Below the pieces are notes generated by a model that was not told where the DNA came from, ran no database searches, and was given only the letters and a program-made list of their open reading frames with translations. A stretch of 64,000 bases of DNA from DATJPR01 sp963811705 (GTDB taxonomy: Bacteria; Bacteroidota; Ignavibacteria; UBA10030; UBA6906): contig CAWESL010000002.1 of the NCBI GenBank assembly GCA_963811705.1, positions 558,001 through 622,000 on the forward strand, given 5' to 3'. Positions 8,421 to 18,164 of this stretch are shown piece by piece. Numbering within the stretch: position 1 is the first letter of the stretch; each line of letters begins with the position of its first letter. The position numbers were made by a program, and so were the translations under genes.

Positions 8421-8965
8421 GGCATCACGATCCCGGAAGTCCCTGGGCTCTCTGGCGGGTTGCGCTCTTCGTATGTATTGTCGCCGGCATCTTCTGGCTG
8501 GGGGGGACAAATGCACGCGCGTTCATCGGGAACGACATGCTGAAACCCGGCACCGTGGATTTCGAAGACTACCTCGCCCCGGAGTCGGAGCGTGAGGTCT
8601 TCCGGCTGCTCTCGGTGACGTCCGCGGTTGTGGGGATCAGCTATATCGTCGCGCTGGTGAGCAGCATCGTTTTTCTCGCAGCATCGCCGTATCGCCTCCG
8701 AGAGCACGGCTGGCTGCTGATGGCCGCAGTCCTGTTCTATCTTTTTGTCCCGGTCGAGATCTACACGATGATTCTGGACGGAAAGATGATCTACAAGGAG
8801 TTCTTCACGACGGCCGACAACGAAGTTTTCCGCGAGCTCTTTGTCGCGCGGGTGAAAGCCCTGTCCGGCGCACCGGTGGTCGCCATCCTGTGCTATTACA
8901 CGGCCATCGGCCTGGCGGTATTTCAACCGTTCAGAAAACCCCCGAAGCAGGGACATGAAGCCTGA
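8333..8965 (+). CDS. Hypothetical membrane protein with four TM segments
   Basis: About 200 residues with four hydrophobic segments, near WRVALFVCIVAGIFWLGG, VTSAVVGISYIVALVSSIVF, WLLMAAVLFYLFVPVEIY and APVVAILCYYTAIGLAVF. No family is recognised. There is no ATG before the first membrane span; TTG codons at 8333 and 8348 are the only apparent starts, and they put its N-terminus inside the preceding gene by 70-90 bp. It overlaps the next gene by 11 bp. The start is therefore uncertain and may be wrong. Confidence 0.65.
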   Translation: MPRSALVQEPSNRSLPQPEQPEKRTPEPLRHHDPGSPWALWRVALFVCIVAGIFWLGGTNARAFIGNDMLKPGTVDFEDYLAPESEREVFRLLSVTSAVVGISYIVALVSSIVFLAASPYRLREHGWLLMAAVLFYLFVPVEIYTMILDGKMIYKEFFTTADNEVFRELFVARVKALSGAPVVAILCYYTAIGLAVFQPFRKPPKQGHEA

Positions 8966-9218
8966 CGAGCTGATTGAGGAGCTTCACACCATCGCCTCCC
9001 AACTCGGAGTGACGATTCGATATGAGCGGGGGGACTTTGAAGGCGGGTATTGCATTCTGCGCGACCAGCGCCTTCTGCTTGTCAATCGCCGCCTCCTCCC
9101 CTCCCGGAAGGCGTCCATCCTGGCGGTGGCAATGCAGGAGATCGGGCTCGAGAGCATTTATGTCAAGCCCGCCGTACGCGCCTACATCGAGGATGAAGTC
9201 GCCCGGACCCGCGCGTAA
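8955..9218 (+). CDS. Small conserved-looking hypothetical protein
   Basis: An 87-residue protein beginning MKPDELIEELHTIASQLGV, with a central LRDQRLLLVNRRLLPSRK stretch. It is predicted soluble with alpha/beta character and no recognised domain. Its ATG overlaps the end of the membrane-protein gene by 11 bp, and the HAD gene follows after 13 bp, so it is embedded in the operon. Codon usage and tight packing support it as a real gene; its function is unknown. Confidence 0.7.
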   Translation: MKPDELIEELHTIASQLGVTIRYERGDFEGGYCILRDQRLLLVNRRLLPSRKASILAVAMQEIGLESIYVKPAVRAYIEDEVARTRA

Positions 9219-9231
9219 GCAAGGACTGTCC

Positions 9232-9954
9232 ATGATCAGAGCAGTGATATTCGATCTCGATAATACGCTGGTCGATTTTATGGCCATGAAGAACCAGGCC
9301 ATCGAAGCGGCGATTCAATCGATGATCGACGCCGGCCTCAGTCTGAGCGCGAGCGAAGTCCGCGGGAGGATCGACGCGATCTATAAGGAACGCGGGATCG
9401 AATTTCAGAACGTGTTCGATCAGTTGCTCTACGACGTCTTCCAAAAGGTCGACTACAAGATCCTGTCCGCCGGGATCATCGCCTATCGTCGTGCACGTGA
9501 AGCCGCGCTCGTCCCTTATCCGCACGTTCATCTCACACTGATCGGTCTCCTCAAGCGGGGACTGAAGCTTGCCGTCGTCTCGGACGCCCCGGCGCGTGAG
9601 GCGTGGCTCCGGCTGTGCTCCCTGGGATTTCACCATCTCTTCGAGTGCGTCGTGACCTTCGGCGACACCGGCGAACGGAAACCCAGCCCCGCGCCGTTCC
9701 GGAAGGCATTGCAGCAATTGTCCGTGGGGCCGCAGGACACGCTGATGGTGGGCGACTGGCCCGAACGTGACATGGTCGGCGCAGCGCAGCTCGGGATCAG
9801 GACGGCGTTCGCGCGCTATGGAGACACTTTCGGGACGGTGGAATCGCATGCGGATTTCGATCTCAAGGACATCTCCGAACTCCTGGGCATCGTCGACCGC
9901 CTCAACGCAGGGAACACCATTCAGGGTTCGCCCATCACTTTCTCCGGGTCGTAA
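9232..9954 (+). CDS. HAD-superfamily hydrolase
   Basis: A 240-residue haloacid-dehalogenase-type hydrolase, probably a phosphatase. Motif I is FDLDNTLVD (nucleophile Asp at 9, acid/base Asp at 11). Motif II is VVSDAPAREA, motif III has Lys in GERKPSPAPF, and motif IV is VGDWPERDMVGA. A helical cap lies between motifs I and II, as in subclass I. ATG at 9232 gives the canonical MIRAVIFDLDNT start; the longer frame upstream is a shadow. Its TAA overlaps the acpS ATG (TAATG). Substrate unknown. Confidence 0.9.
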   Translation: MIRAVIFDLDNTLVDFMAMKNQAIEAAIQSMIDAGLSLSASEVRGRIDAIYKERGIEFQNVFDQLLYDVFQKVDYKILSAGIIAYRRAREAALVPYPHVHLTLIGLLKRGLKLAVVSDAPAREAWLRLCSLGFHHLFECVVTFGDTGERKPSPAPFRKALQQLSVGPQDTLMVGDWPERDMVGAAQLGIRTAFARYGDTFGTVESHADFDLKDISELLGIVDRLNAGNTIQGSPITFSGS

Positions 9955-10337
9955 TGGTCAGAGGAATCGGCGTCGATATCATCGAGATCGAGCGTGTCCG
10001 TGAGAGCATCGCGAAGACGGGCAGGCATTTCATCGATAAAGTGTTCACGGACGCAGAAATCGCGTATTGCACCGGCAAACGCGATTCCACGCAGCACTTT
10101 GCTGCCCGATTCGCTGCGAAGGAGGCCGTGAGCAAGGCCCTTGCCACGGGGTGGAGCGGTTCGTTCCGGTGGAAGGACGTCGAAGTCACCAACGACTTGC
10201 TCGGACGGCCGGAAGTCTCGCTCTACGGCCAGCTCAAGGAAACAGTTGGCAACGCCACAGTGCTCGTCTCGCTCTCTCATTCATTGACACACGTCGTAGC
10301 CATGGTCATCATCGAGGACACGGCGCCGTGCGACTGA
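9954..10337 (+). CDS. acpS: Holo-[acyl-carrier-protein] synthase
   Basis: Transfers the 4'-phosphopantetheine arm from CoA to acyl carrier protein, activating fatty-acid synthesis. The 127-residue length is typical for AcpS. Motifs are GIGVDIIEIERV (Mg-binding D8), FAARFAAKEAVSKAL (Mg-binding Glu) and VSLSHSLTHVVAMVI at the C-terminus. The start overlaps the HAD stop by 1 base, and the end overlaps the following kinase start by 10 bases. Confidence 0.95.
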   Translation: MVRGIGVDIIEIERVRESIAKTGRHFIDKVFTDAEIAYCTGKRDSTQHFAARFAAKEAVSKALATGWSGSFRWKDVEVTNDLLGRPEVSLYGQLKETVGNATVLVSLSHSLTHVVAMVIIEDTAPCD

Positions 10338-11764
10338 CGTTGTACTGGAAGCTGCTCCTGGGCTTTGGCCTGGTCGTTGTCGTTCTCACCGCAGCCAACA
10401 TTTACGTTTTACTCCAGCTCATCACCGTTTCCTCCGCCACCCGCACGACGATCACGCGGGATGTCCAATCGGTCGATCTGACGAAACAGCTTCGGACGGT
10501 CCTTTATGATGAGGAACGGTACGCGCAGAAGTTTCTTGTGACCAGGGACAGCACCTATCTCACCCTGTTCAACGACCAGCAGCGGATCGCCCTGGGGATC
10601 CTCGCCTCCATGACGCAGTCGGTGAAAGATTCCCTCGAGCGCGGTCGCGTTCAGGAGACCACCGCCCGGCATAGCTGGTATGCCGCCGCGGTGGCGGCGA
10701 CGTATCAGTCGAACCCGTCCACGAGCGAACTCATCGCACGACAGGAAGGAATGATGGATACGCTCGATATTGTCTATCGCGACCTCGAAGAGATGGTCAA
10801 GTCACGGCAACGTGCCGTCCAGCAAACGGTGGTGGCTGCGCAGGACTCCGCGGAGACTGCAGCCGAGGTCTCGCTCCTGCTGACCATCGGAGCGATGTTT
10901 CTCGCGGGCGCCATCGCCCTTGCACTCACGCAATCCGTGACCGTTCCCATCCGGGCCCTCATGCGCGCAACGGATGAAGTGGCGCAGGGGACGTTTACCC
11001 AGGTTCACATGAAGATTCGCGGAGAACTCGGGCGTCTCGCGGATGCCTTCAACCACATGGGGGCACGGCTGCGGCAGGCCCAGGAGGCACGCGTGGAGAT
11101 GATGCATCATATCTCGCACGAAATCCGGATGCCTCTCCAGACGATGCACTCCGCGTATTATCTCCTCAATGAGGGCGAGGCGGGCCCGGTGACCGAGGAG
11201 CAGAAGCGTTTGCTCTCGACCGTGCGGGACAACATCGACAAGATCACGCGGTTCAGCAATCAATTCCTCGATCTCGCCAGGATCGAAGCGGGGATGATGG
11301 AGTTTGAACTCGTTCCGACCGACCTGCACATCGTGCTCGAGCAGTTGGTTGATGATGCGCGTGTGATGGCGGCAAGGAAAGGTGTGACCGTCGTGTTCGA
11401 GGCGGATCCCGTTCCGCCAGCCAGGGCGAATGCCGACCGGTGCAGTCAGATTTTTTCGAATTTGCTGAGCAATGCCGTCAAATATACGGACCCCGGCGGA
11501 AAAGTTTCCGTGTCGCTCTGCGCGACCGACGCGATGGTGCGCTGTGCGGTGAAGGACACCGGCGTCGGCATTGCGCCGGAAGAAATCAAAAACATTTTCC
11601 AGAAATTCTATCGGGCGAGAAATGCCGGCCGGAGAAGTGGAACGGGGATCGGCCTTGCGCTGGTACAAGCCCTCGTCCGCGGCATGGGTGGACAGGTCAC
11701 CGTCGAAAGCGCGCCCGGGGAAGGGTCGACATTCGTCGTCGAGCTCCAGATCGCAACCTCATGA
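10328..11764 (+). CDS. Membrane sensor histidine kinase
   Basis: A 478-residue kinase starting with GTG at 10328, giving VRLTLYWKLLLGFG and then TM1. An extracytoplasmic helical domain (CHASE3-like in character) spans about residues 35-180 and TM2 about 185-205. HAMP is at about 206-258. HisKA has H264 in ISHEIRMPLQT. The HATPase has NLLSNAVKYTDPGG, DTGVGIAPEE and GTGIGLALVQ. No response regulator is adjacent, so its partner must lie elsewhere. It overlaps acpS by 10 bp and the lipoprotein gene by 4 bp (ATGA). Confidence 0.9.
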   Translation: MRLTLYWKLLLGFGLVVVVLTAANIYVLLQLITVSSATRTTITRDVQSVDLTKQLRTVLYDEERYAQKFLVTRDSTYLTLFNDQQRIALGILASMTQSVKDSLERGRVQETTARHSWYAAAVAATYQSNPSTSELIARQEGMMDTLDIVYRDLEEMVKSRQRAVQQTVVAAQDSAETAAEVSLLLTIGAMFLAGAIALALTQSVTVPIRALMRATDEVAQGTFTQVHMKIRGELGRLADAFNHMGARLRQAQEARVEMMHHISHEIRMPLQTMHSAYYLLNEGEAGPVTEEQKRLLSTVRDNIDKITRFSNQFLDLARIEAGMMEFELVPTDLHIVLEQLVDDARVMAARKGVTVVFEADPVPPARANADRCSQIFSNLLSNAVKYTDPGGKVSVSLCATDAMVRCAVKDTGVGIAPEEIKNIFQKFYRARNAGRRSGTGIGLALVQALVRGMGGQVTVESAPGEGSTFVVELQIATS

Positions 11765-12342
11765 ACCCTCGACATCATCTTCTGTTCCTTATCGGACTTC
11801 TCCTTCTTTTCGGATCGTTGAATGGAGGATGCAGCCTGTTTCCCTCCACAAGCGATTCCGATGCCGCAGCCACATTGCACATGGAGGCGGCGGAAGGATA
11901 CGAGCACGCCGGGGACCTGGGCAATGCGACGCGGGAGTACGCCATTGTTGCGTCGACGTACACAAAATTCGACGGCTATCCGAAAGCGCTCTGGAAAGCT
12001 GCTACGCTTTACCTCAACGAACGAAACCCCGCCGCGAATGATTCTTCCGCCATTTCGATGCTCACGCTGTACGTTGCGCTGCCCGGCACGGAGGCGGAAG
12101 AGACGGACGCGAAGATGCGCCTTTCCCTCGTCGAGCGAATCGTCAATCTGAAGAATGTTCTCTCGCGAACGGAACGCAGCGTCGACAGTCTCGGTCAGGT
12201 TGCACGGAAGCAGACCGCATCGCTCAGCACTCAGGCACAACGCGTCAACGAACTCGAGACGGAGGTCCGTCAGACAAAAGACGAACTGACGCGACTCAAA
12301 GAACTCGATGTCAGACTTTCCCGATTACGCCGACGCCGCTGA
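11761..12342 (+). CDS. Lipoprotein with TPR-like and coiled-coil regions
   Basis: A 193-residue protein with a signal peptide and lipobox LNGGC (Cys near 23), so it is lipid-anchored. Residues about 38-115 are helical and resemble tetratricopeptide repeats (AAEGYEHAGDLGNATREYAI; YPKALWKAATLYL). Residues about 130-190 are a heptad-rich coiled coil ending in a basic SRLRRRR tail. ATGA overlap with the kinase stop couples their translation, so it may be an accessory to that sensor. The specific role is unknown. Confidence 0.8.
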   Translation: MNPRHHLLFLIGLLLLFGSLNGGCSLFPSTSDSDAAATLHMEAAEGYEHAGDLGNATREYAIVASTYTKFDGYPKALWKAATLYLNERNPAANDSSAISMLTLYVALPGTEAEETDAKMRLSLVERIVNLKNVLSRTERSVDSLGQVARKQTASLSTQAQRVNELETEVRQTKDELTRLKELDVRLSRLRRRR

Positions 12343-12391
12343 CCGGTGTGCAATGCACGGGATCACCACGGCAAATTCCAGAAGGCCACCG

Positions 12392-13798
12392 ATGAAGACC
12401 CCTCTTCTTATTCTCTCCCTCATACTCTCTTACGAATCCGCGTGCTCGCAGACCCCGCTCGCCGGAACATGGGACGGGGATATTCGTGTCGGAGGAAGAA
12501 CAATCGGGATCCATGTCACCTTTCGTGATACCGCCGGAACGCTGAGCGGCGCGATCGACATTCCACAACAAGGAGCACACGATCTGGCGCTTCAAAACGT
12601 GACGGCGGCAGGAGCCGTCATCCATTTTGAATTACCGACGGGTATGGCTGTGGCGAAATTCGACGGAACGATCGAATCGGACTCCCTGACCGGAATGTTC
12701 TCCCAGGGCGGCGCCATGGGTACGTTTGCCCTTCTCCCTGCACCCGTCGCTGCCGCGCGAAAAGCGCCGGAGCCTCCGCCTCCGTACGTGCAGGAAGATG
12801 TTACGTTCCGGGACGGCGACATCACGCTGGCCGGGACGCTGACCATCCCCCCGTCAGCGGGCCGCCACCCCGCCGTGGTCCTGCTCACCGGGAGCGGACC
12901 CGAGAATCGCGATGAGGACATTATCGGTTTCAAGATCTTCAAAATTATCGCCGATCGATTGACGCGCGACGGAATCGCCGTGCTTCGTTTCGATGATCGC
13001 GGCGTCGGGGGCTCGTCCGGCAATCAGTCGGATTGCACGACCGACGACTACGCAGGAGACGCGCTTGCAGGTGTTTCCTTTCTCGCGGCAGACCGGCGAA
13101 TTGACGACGCCCATATCGGAATCGTTGGACACAGTGAGGGGGCCATTGCCGCTGCGATCGCCGCATCACGCAACCCGGGCGAGATCGCGGCCGTCGTTCT
13201 CCTCGCCGGTCCGGGGCTGAGGGGGGATTCGCTGATCAACAATCAGATTGTCGAACTTTCGAAAAAGGCCGGACAGCCTGAGGAGAACATCCGCCAGACT
13301 CTTGCGCTTCAGCACAAGGTGTATGAGGCGATACACACGGGCGGTGCAATGACGGAGGTCCAGGACAGACTCTCTGCGGCCGCAGCACGGTCGTATGCGG
13401 AAATGACTCCGACGCAGCGTGCAGCGTTCGCCGACAGTGCCGCGTACGTCTCTTCTTCAGTTGAACGCAACCTTGCTGCGACACGATCGCGGTGGTTTCG
13501 ACGGTTCATCGACATCGATCCTGTGACGTATCTTCAGAAACTTCAATGCCCGGTGCTTGCGCTTTTCGGGGAATTGGACAACCAGGTATTTCCCGCCATC
13601 AACGAACCTCCCGTCCGGAAGGCGCTGGCAAAAAACAAAGACGCCACCTTCACCCTCATCCCCACGGCGAATCATCTCTTTCAGAGCGCGCACACCGGCG
13701 CTCCCTCCGAATACGGCTCGCTCTCCAAAGATTTTGCGCCGGGATTTTTGGACGCGATTTCACGCTGGCATCAAAAGCGCTTGATCCCGCGCGGTTGA
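12392..13798 (+). CDS. Exported alpha/beta hydrolase (esterase/peptidase S9-like)
   Basis: A 468-residue protein with a signal peptide ending near ACSQ. Residues about 20-125 form a beta-rich N-terminal domain (AGTWDGDIRVGG ... TGMFSQGG). The alpha/beta-hydrolase domain follows: oxyanion region LLTGSGPENRDED, nucleophile Ser in VGHSEGAIAAA, Asp in FGELDNQV and His in TANHLFQ. ATG at 12392 is used because it begins the signal peptide; the longer frame from 12308 adds sequence shadowing the previous gene's end. The substrate is probably a small ester or acyl-peptide. Confidence 0.87.
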   Translation: MKTPLLILSLILSYESACSQTPLAGTWDGDIRVGGRTIGIHVTFRDTAGTLSGAIDIPQQGAHDLALQNVTAAGAVIHFELPTGMAVAKFDGTIESDSLTGMFSQGGAMGTFALLPAPVAAARKAPEPPPPYVQEDVTFRDGDITLAGTLTIPPSAGRHPAVVLLTGSGPENRDEDIIGFKIFKIIADRLTRDGIAVLRFDDRGVGGSSGNQSDCTTDDYAGDALAGVSFLAADRRIDDAHIGIVGHSEGAIAAAIAASRNPGEIAAVVLLAGPGLRGDSLINNQIVELSKKAGQPEENIRQTLALQHKVYEAIHTGGAMTEVQDRLSAAAARSYAEMTPTQRAAFADSAAYVSSSVERNLAATRSRWFRRFIDIDPVTYLQKLQCPVLALFGELDNQVFPAINEPPVRKALAKNKDATFTLIPTANHLFQSAHTGAPSEYGSLSKDFAPGFLDAISRWHQKRLIPRG

Positions 13799-13960
13799 AT
13801 CGATGGTGCGAGACGGAAGGAGTTCATCTCCCGGGTTGGAACGGAAGGACCCTCAGCGGAGTTTTAGTAATGCTCAGCCCGACGGATGCATTGCTTGACT
13901 GCTCCGAACTGAGCATTCCGCCGCAAATGGCAAGGCTTCCACTTGGACCCCGGAGGTGTC

Positions 13961-15319
13961 ATGACACCGAAGATTCCGCTGGTTCTGTTGCTGCTGCTGT
14001 CAACCGCGACACTCGTCGCCCAGCCAGAGACTCCCACCAAAGACCCGCGGATCGAACAGATCGTCCGCGCTGTGTCGCCGGACCACATCAGGGCGACGAT
14101 TGAAAAGCTTGTGAGCTTCGGGACGCGGCAAACCCTCTCCGACGCGTCCGATCCGAACCATGGCATCGGTGCAGCACGCCGATGGATCCGATCGGAATTC
14201 GAACGGTATGCCGCAGACTCCCATGGAAGAATGACGGTGGCATACGACGAGTTCACGCAGCCGATCTCGCCCCGCATCAATCGCCCGACAACGATCGCCA
14301 ACGTCGTCGCCACGCTTCGACCGAGCGATGAGAGCATGCCGGCGGCCCGTCAAACCGTCATTATCAGCGGCCACTACGACTCACGCGTCACCGATGTGAT
14401 GGATTCCGTCAGCAACGCTCCAGGGGCGGACGACGACGGCAGCGGGGCGGCGCTGGTCCTGGAGCTTGCCCGCGTCCTCAGCAACGCGGACGTCAAGGCA
14501 ACGGTGGTCTTCATCTGCTTCGCCGGAGAAGAACAGGGACTCTACGGATCGCAGCACTACGCCGACGCGGCGGCAAAGCAAGGCATGCCGATTGAGGCTG
14601 TCCTGAACAACGACATAGTCGGCGCGATTCGCGGCGGCGACGGGCAGGTCGACAGCACCACGGTCAGGGTGTTCTCGCAGGCGCTCAGTCCGCTTGATAC
14701 CGGCAATGTCTTGCGTCGCGTGAACATGCTCGGCCTCGAAAACGACGGGCCGTCCCGTTCGCTGGCACGCTACTGCAAGGAAGTCGGCGAGCGCTATGTG
14801 CCGCATTTCACGGTGCGACTGATCTATCGCGCAGACCGGTTCCTCCGAGGCGGAGACCATATGTCGTTCCACCAACACGGCTTCGCTGCCGTCCGTTTCA
14901 GCGAATCCAGGGAGGACTTTCATCATCAACACCAGGACGTGCGGACCGAGGGAGGAGTCGCGTACGGCGATCTTCTGAAGTTCATCAATCCCCGATACTG
15001 CGCAACCATCGCACGCGTCAATGCTGCTGTTGCCGCGTCGATTGCGTTGGCACCGCCGCGACCCGCTGACGCCGGCATGGTCGTCAGCGGGCTCGGCTAC
15101 GGAACGACATTGCGCTGGAACGCGGATCGAACGAACGATGTCGCCGGCTATTTTGTCCGCTGGCGTGAAACCGACGCGTCCCGTTGGCAACACTCCCTCT
15201 TCACGGCCGATACGACAGCCGCGTTGAAAGAGAGCAAAGACGATTTTCTCTTCGGCATCCAGGCAGTCAACACCCACGGGGATGCAAGCCTGTACTCGGT
15301 CCCGATGCCGGTGAGATAG
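13961..15319 (+). CDS. Secreted M28 family zinc aminopeptidase
   Basis: A 452-residue protein with a signal peptide ending near LVAQP. The co-catalytic zinc site motifs are all present: His in IISGHYDSR, Asp in GADDDGSGAAL, the Glu pair in CFAGEEQGLYGS, Asp in LNNDIVG and a C-terminal His in DFHHQHQD. Residues about 365-450 look like a fibronectin-III domain (LRWNADRTNDVAGYFVRWRE). ATG at 13961 follows GGAGG by 4 bases, better than the upstream TTG. It degrades extracellular peptides, probably for nutrition. Confidence 0.92.
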   Translation: MTPKIPLVLLLLLSTATLVAQPETPTKDPRIEQIVRAVSPDHIRATIEKLVSFGTRQTLSDASDPNHGIGAARRWIRSEFERYAADSHGRMTVAYDEFTQPISPRINRPTTIANVVATLRPSDESMPAARQTVIISGHYDSRVTDVMDSVSNAPGADDDGSGAALVLELARVLSNADVKATVVFICFAGEEQGLYGSQHYADAAAKQGMPIEAVLNNDIVGAIRGGDGQVDSTTVRVFSQALSPLDTGNVLRRVNMLGLENDGPSRSLARYCKEVGERYVPHFTVRLIYRADRFLRGGDHMSFHQHGFAAVRFSESREDFHHQHQDVRTEGGVAYGDLLKFINPRYCATIARVNAAVAASIALAPPRPADAGMVVSGLGYGTTLRWNADRTNDVAGYFVRWRETDASRWQHSLFTADTTAALKESKDDFLFGIQAVNTHGDASLYSVPMPVR

Positions 15320-15324
15320 TTTTC

Positions 15325-15355
15325 GAACTCACCCCCGGGCCGGGGAGATGAGTTC
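15325..15355. terminator. Bidirectional hairpin between convergent genes
   Basis: Inverted repeat gaactca ... tgagttc with an inner GC-rich ccgg pairing lies exactly between the M28 stop and the TonB-receptor stop. No clear U-run on either strand, so it may act as a stabilising or weak terminator hairpin. Confidence 0.5.
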
Positions 15356-18164
15356 AGAACAGCGCCCTCACGCCGAGCTGCACCTGCCGCGGATTGGTTG
15401 CGCTGTTGGGTGTTCCATACGCCTTCGACGTCAGTTGCGGGACGTAGGTCAGATAGTTCGTCCAGTTGAACAGGTTAAATGCTTCGGCGATCGCGGCCAG
15501 CCGGACTTTCCCCGGAAGTTCGAAATTCTTCGTAATGCGAAGATCGATATCCTTGTACCAGTTCCTGATCTTGCCGGGATCCGGGCGGCTGGAATTTCTT
15601 CCTGACAGCGGATAGTCGTCCCCCGTTACCCCGTCCTGATTGACATCGGTTCCGACGATGACACCGATCGGCCGCGGCGAGGCGATCGCGGCGATGCCGC
15701 TGAGCTGGAAATCGAGCGGAAGATTCACGACCCCGCTGAGGACGAGATGATGTCTCTCATCCTGCGCGCTCGGGGAGCGCAAAATGCTCGTCGGAAACAC
15801 GTACCCGGCAAACGGGTCGTCGAACGTGTCGAATCCCCACGAAAGCGTGTACGAAAGCTGCATCTGCCAGTCACCCTGGTAGGGACGTGATATGCTGACG
15901 TCCACCCCGTCGTACCACGATTTTCCGTCCGCAGTCACAAGGTTGATCGCGCCATACTTTTGGGTGAGCGCCCTCGGTCCGCCGGAGATCGAGAAGTTCC
16001 GGTAGTTGGCGTTGTACGTGGTATACTCGTTGAGCCCCCGGATGTTGATATAGTCAACCGACAACGCGAGATCCGACGAGAGTTGTCGACTCACCCCCAG
16101 TGTCCACTGGAGAGTGTGCGCCGTCGGCAGCGACGAGGGGAAGAGCACCAGACCCGGCGCCCCGGCCCCTCCGATTCCGTTTTGCACATAGCTTTTGAGA
16201 ACGTTGCGATCGGTGGTCGCCGGCGCCGCGGAAGAGAAGGCCACATTGTAGATGTTGTAAACGCCGTTCTGCAGTTCATTCGAAGGAAAGTTCCAGATCA
16301 TCCTGTCGTAGAACACGCCGAACCCGCCGTGCACCACATTGATCCGGTCGTTGTTCACGTCCCACGCGAACCCGATCCGCGGCGCGATCTGACCGTAGTC
16401 GACCTTCCTGCTGCCATTTCCGAGGTAGTCCGTGGACACATGGTTCGTCAGCGCGGTGTCGCCGGAGAAAGGATTCACATAGCTGTTGTTGATCATGTTC
16501 GTCTCGAATCCCCAGCGGAGCCCCAGATTCAGCGTGAGATTCGCGACGGGCGTCCAGTCATCCTGCAAGTAGATGCCGAACGCCGTGTTCCATGCCTGCG
16601 TTTCGGGATTCCCCAGTCCGAGGCTCCCCTGATACGGCAGCGCGCTCGTATCCGTTCTGAACGTGAAGACGCCGCCGCTGCTGAACGCTGCCGCCGAGGC
16701 GAACCGTTCACGGGTCACAGTGGCCCCGCCCTTCACGATGTGCGAGCCGTACCAGTTGGAGACGTTGTACTCGAGATCGTCCCGCAATTCGTATTTGTCC
16801 TGCTCTTCGGTCTGCGGCTGAACGTCACTCCAACCGGTCACGATCCCCGACGACTGATAGATGAACTCCGGACTGGAACTGTTGGGATTGGCGATCTTCC
16901 GATACCGTTCGTAATGCAACTTCAGTTCATTCACGGTATTGACGCCCAGAATCCATCGATCGTTCGCCAGCAATGAGAGCAACCGGAAATTCAGGTCGAA
17001 TCCGTTGCTGTACGCAATCGTGCCGCCGAAGTTCCCCGGCGTGTTGTCGGTCGACACGTCGATCAACCGCACGTCCATCGAATTCGAATTGCTGAATTGG
17101 TTGTCGATCTTCCCGAGGAACGTATTCTCCACCGTCGGGCTCTTGAAGGTGCCATCCAGCGCCGTCTGCCGGCCCGAGGTGAACACCGTGTTGAAGTTGT
17201 TGATCGCGTTTCGTTCGAGCGCAAAGAAGAAATGCGCCTGATCCTTGATGATGGGCCCACCCAGCGACAGTCCGTACTGCTGGCGGTTATAATCGGGTTT
17301 GGAATCCGAGGTCCCGGGAATCGTCCTCGTTTCGAACGGGCCCCGCGAATTCAGCGACGAGGCCCTGAACAGTCCGAACGCGCTCCCGTGGAAGTCGTTT
17401 GTCCCGCTTTTCGTGATCGCGTTGATGATCCCGTTCGACGCCGTCGCGTATTCCGCCTTGTACATGCTTGTGATCACCTGGAATTCCTGGATCGCATCCT
17501 CCGGAATTATGTTCGTCGTAAATCCGAAGGAGGTCCCGACAACGCCGCCAAGGTCATCGTTCTTGAAATCGCCGCCATCGATGTACGCAGAGATGAACCG
17601 TGAGTTCAAGGCGCCGGTCGTGACCGGGCCTCGTCCCCCCGTCGAAACCTTCGCGCCGGGGGCGACTTCCGCCAGCTCCAGGAAATTCCTGCTGTTCAGC
17701 GGCAGGTTCTGGATCTGTTCGGGTTGAACAACCACCGAGAGGTCGGATTTCTTCGTGTCAATCAGCGGAGCCTCCGCCTCGACAACGACCTCCTTTTCCT
17801 CGAGTCCCTTCGGCGTCAGGGCGAAGTTCACGACCGTCGTCTGCCCGATCAGAAGCTGGATGTTCTTTCTGACCATCGTGTCGAAATTCAGCTGCCGTGC
17901 CATGACCTGATACAACCCGGGCGTCAGGAGATGCAGCCGGTACTCCCCGTTTGCCGCCGAGTACGTGATTTGATAGTTTCCCGTCTCCTCGTTGCGCGCG
18001 ACGACCTCGACATCCTCTGCCGGCGAACCCTTTTGATCGGCCACCGTTCCGATGATTTCGGCAGTGGTGACCTGCGCGGTGATCTTCGCGGGGATCAACC
18101 CACCCACCAACAGCACGCATCCGGCAATGCCCAAGTGCATTGTCGACCTGACCGCAAGATTCAT
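15354..18164 (-). CDS. TonB-dependent receptor-like outer-membrane protein (Oar-type)
   Basis: A 936-residue protein with a signal peptide (about 1-31). A carboxypeptidase-regulatory-like domain covers about 33-115 (EIIGTVADQKGSPAEDVEV). A plug region (PLNSRNFLELAEVAPG; about 130-230) and a long beta-barrel follow, ending in aromatic QLGVRALF, typical of BamA substrates. No TonB box is evident. This architecture is the Oar/TonB-like receptor class, used for import of large molecules or for surface adhesion. GGGAGG precedes the ATG. It is a single-gene unit with its own upstream region; the ligand is unknown. Confidence 0.88.
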   Translation of the reverse strand: MNLAVRSTMHLGIAGCVLLVGGLIPAKITAQVTTAEIIGTVADQKGSPAEDVEVVARNEETGNYQITYSAANGEYRLHLLTPGLYQVMARQLNFDTMVRKNIQLLIGQTTVVNFALTPKGLEEKEVVVEAEAPLIDTKKSDLSVVVQPEQIQNLPLNSRNFLELAEVAPGAKVSTGGRGPVTTGALNSRFISAYIDGGDFKNDDLGGVVGTSFGFTTNIIPEDAIQEFQVITSMYKAEYATASNGIINAITKSGTNDFHGSAFGLFRASSLNSRGPFETRTIPGTSDSKPDYNRQQYGLSLGGPIIKDQAHFFFALERNAINNFNTVFTSGRQTALDGTFKSPTVENTFLGKIDNQFSNSNSMDVRLIDVSTDNTPGNFGGTIAYSNGFDLNFRLLSLLANDRWILGVNTVNELKLHYERYRKIANPNSSSPEFIYQSSGIVTGWSDVQPQTEEQDKYELRDDLEYNVSNWYGSHIVKGGATVTRERFASAAAFSSGGVFTFRTDTSALPYQGSLGLGNPETQAWNTAFGIYLQDDWTPVANLTLNLGLRWGFETNMINNSYVNPFSGDTALTNHVSTDYLGNGSRKVDYGQIAPRIGFAWDVNNDRINVVHGGFGVFYDRMIWNFPSNELQNGVYNIYNVAFSSAAPATTDRNVLKSYVQNGIGGAGAPGLVLFPSSLPTAHTLQWTLGVSRQLSSDLALSVDYINIRGLNEYTTYNANYRNFSISGGPRALTQKYGAINLVTADGKSWYDGVDVSISRPYQGDWQMQLSYTLSWGFDTFDDPFAGYVFPTSILRSPSAQDERHHLVLSGVVNLPLDFQLSGIAAIASPRPIGVIVGTDVNQDGVTGDDYPLSGRNSSRPDPGKIRNWYKDIDLRITKNFELPGKVRLAAIAEAFNLFNWTNYLTYVPQLTSKAYGTPNSATNPRQVQLGVRALF

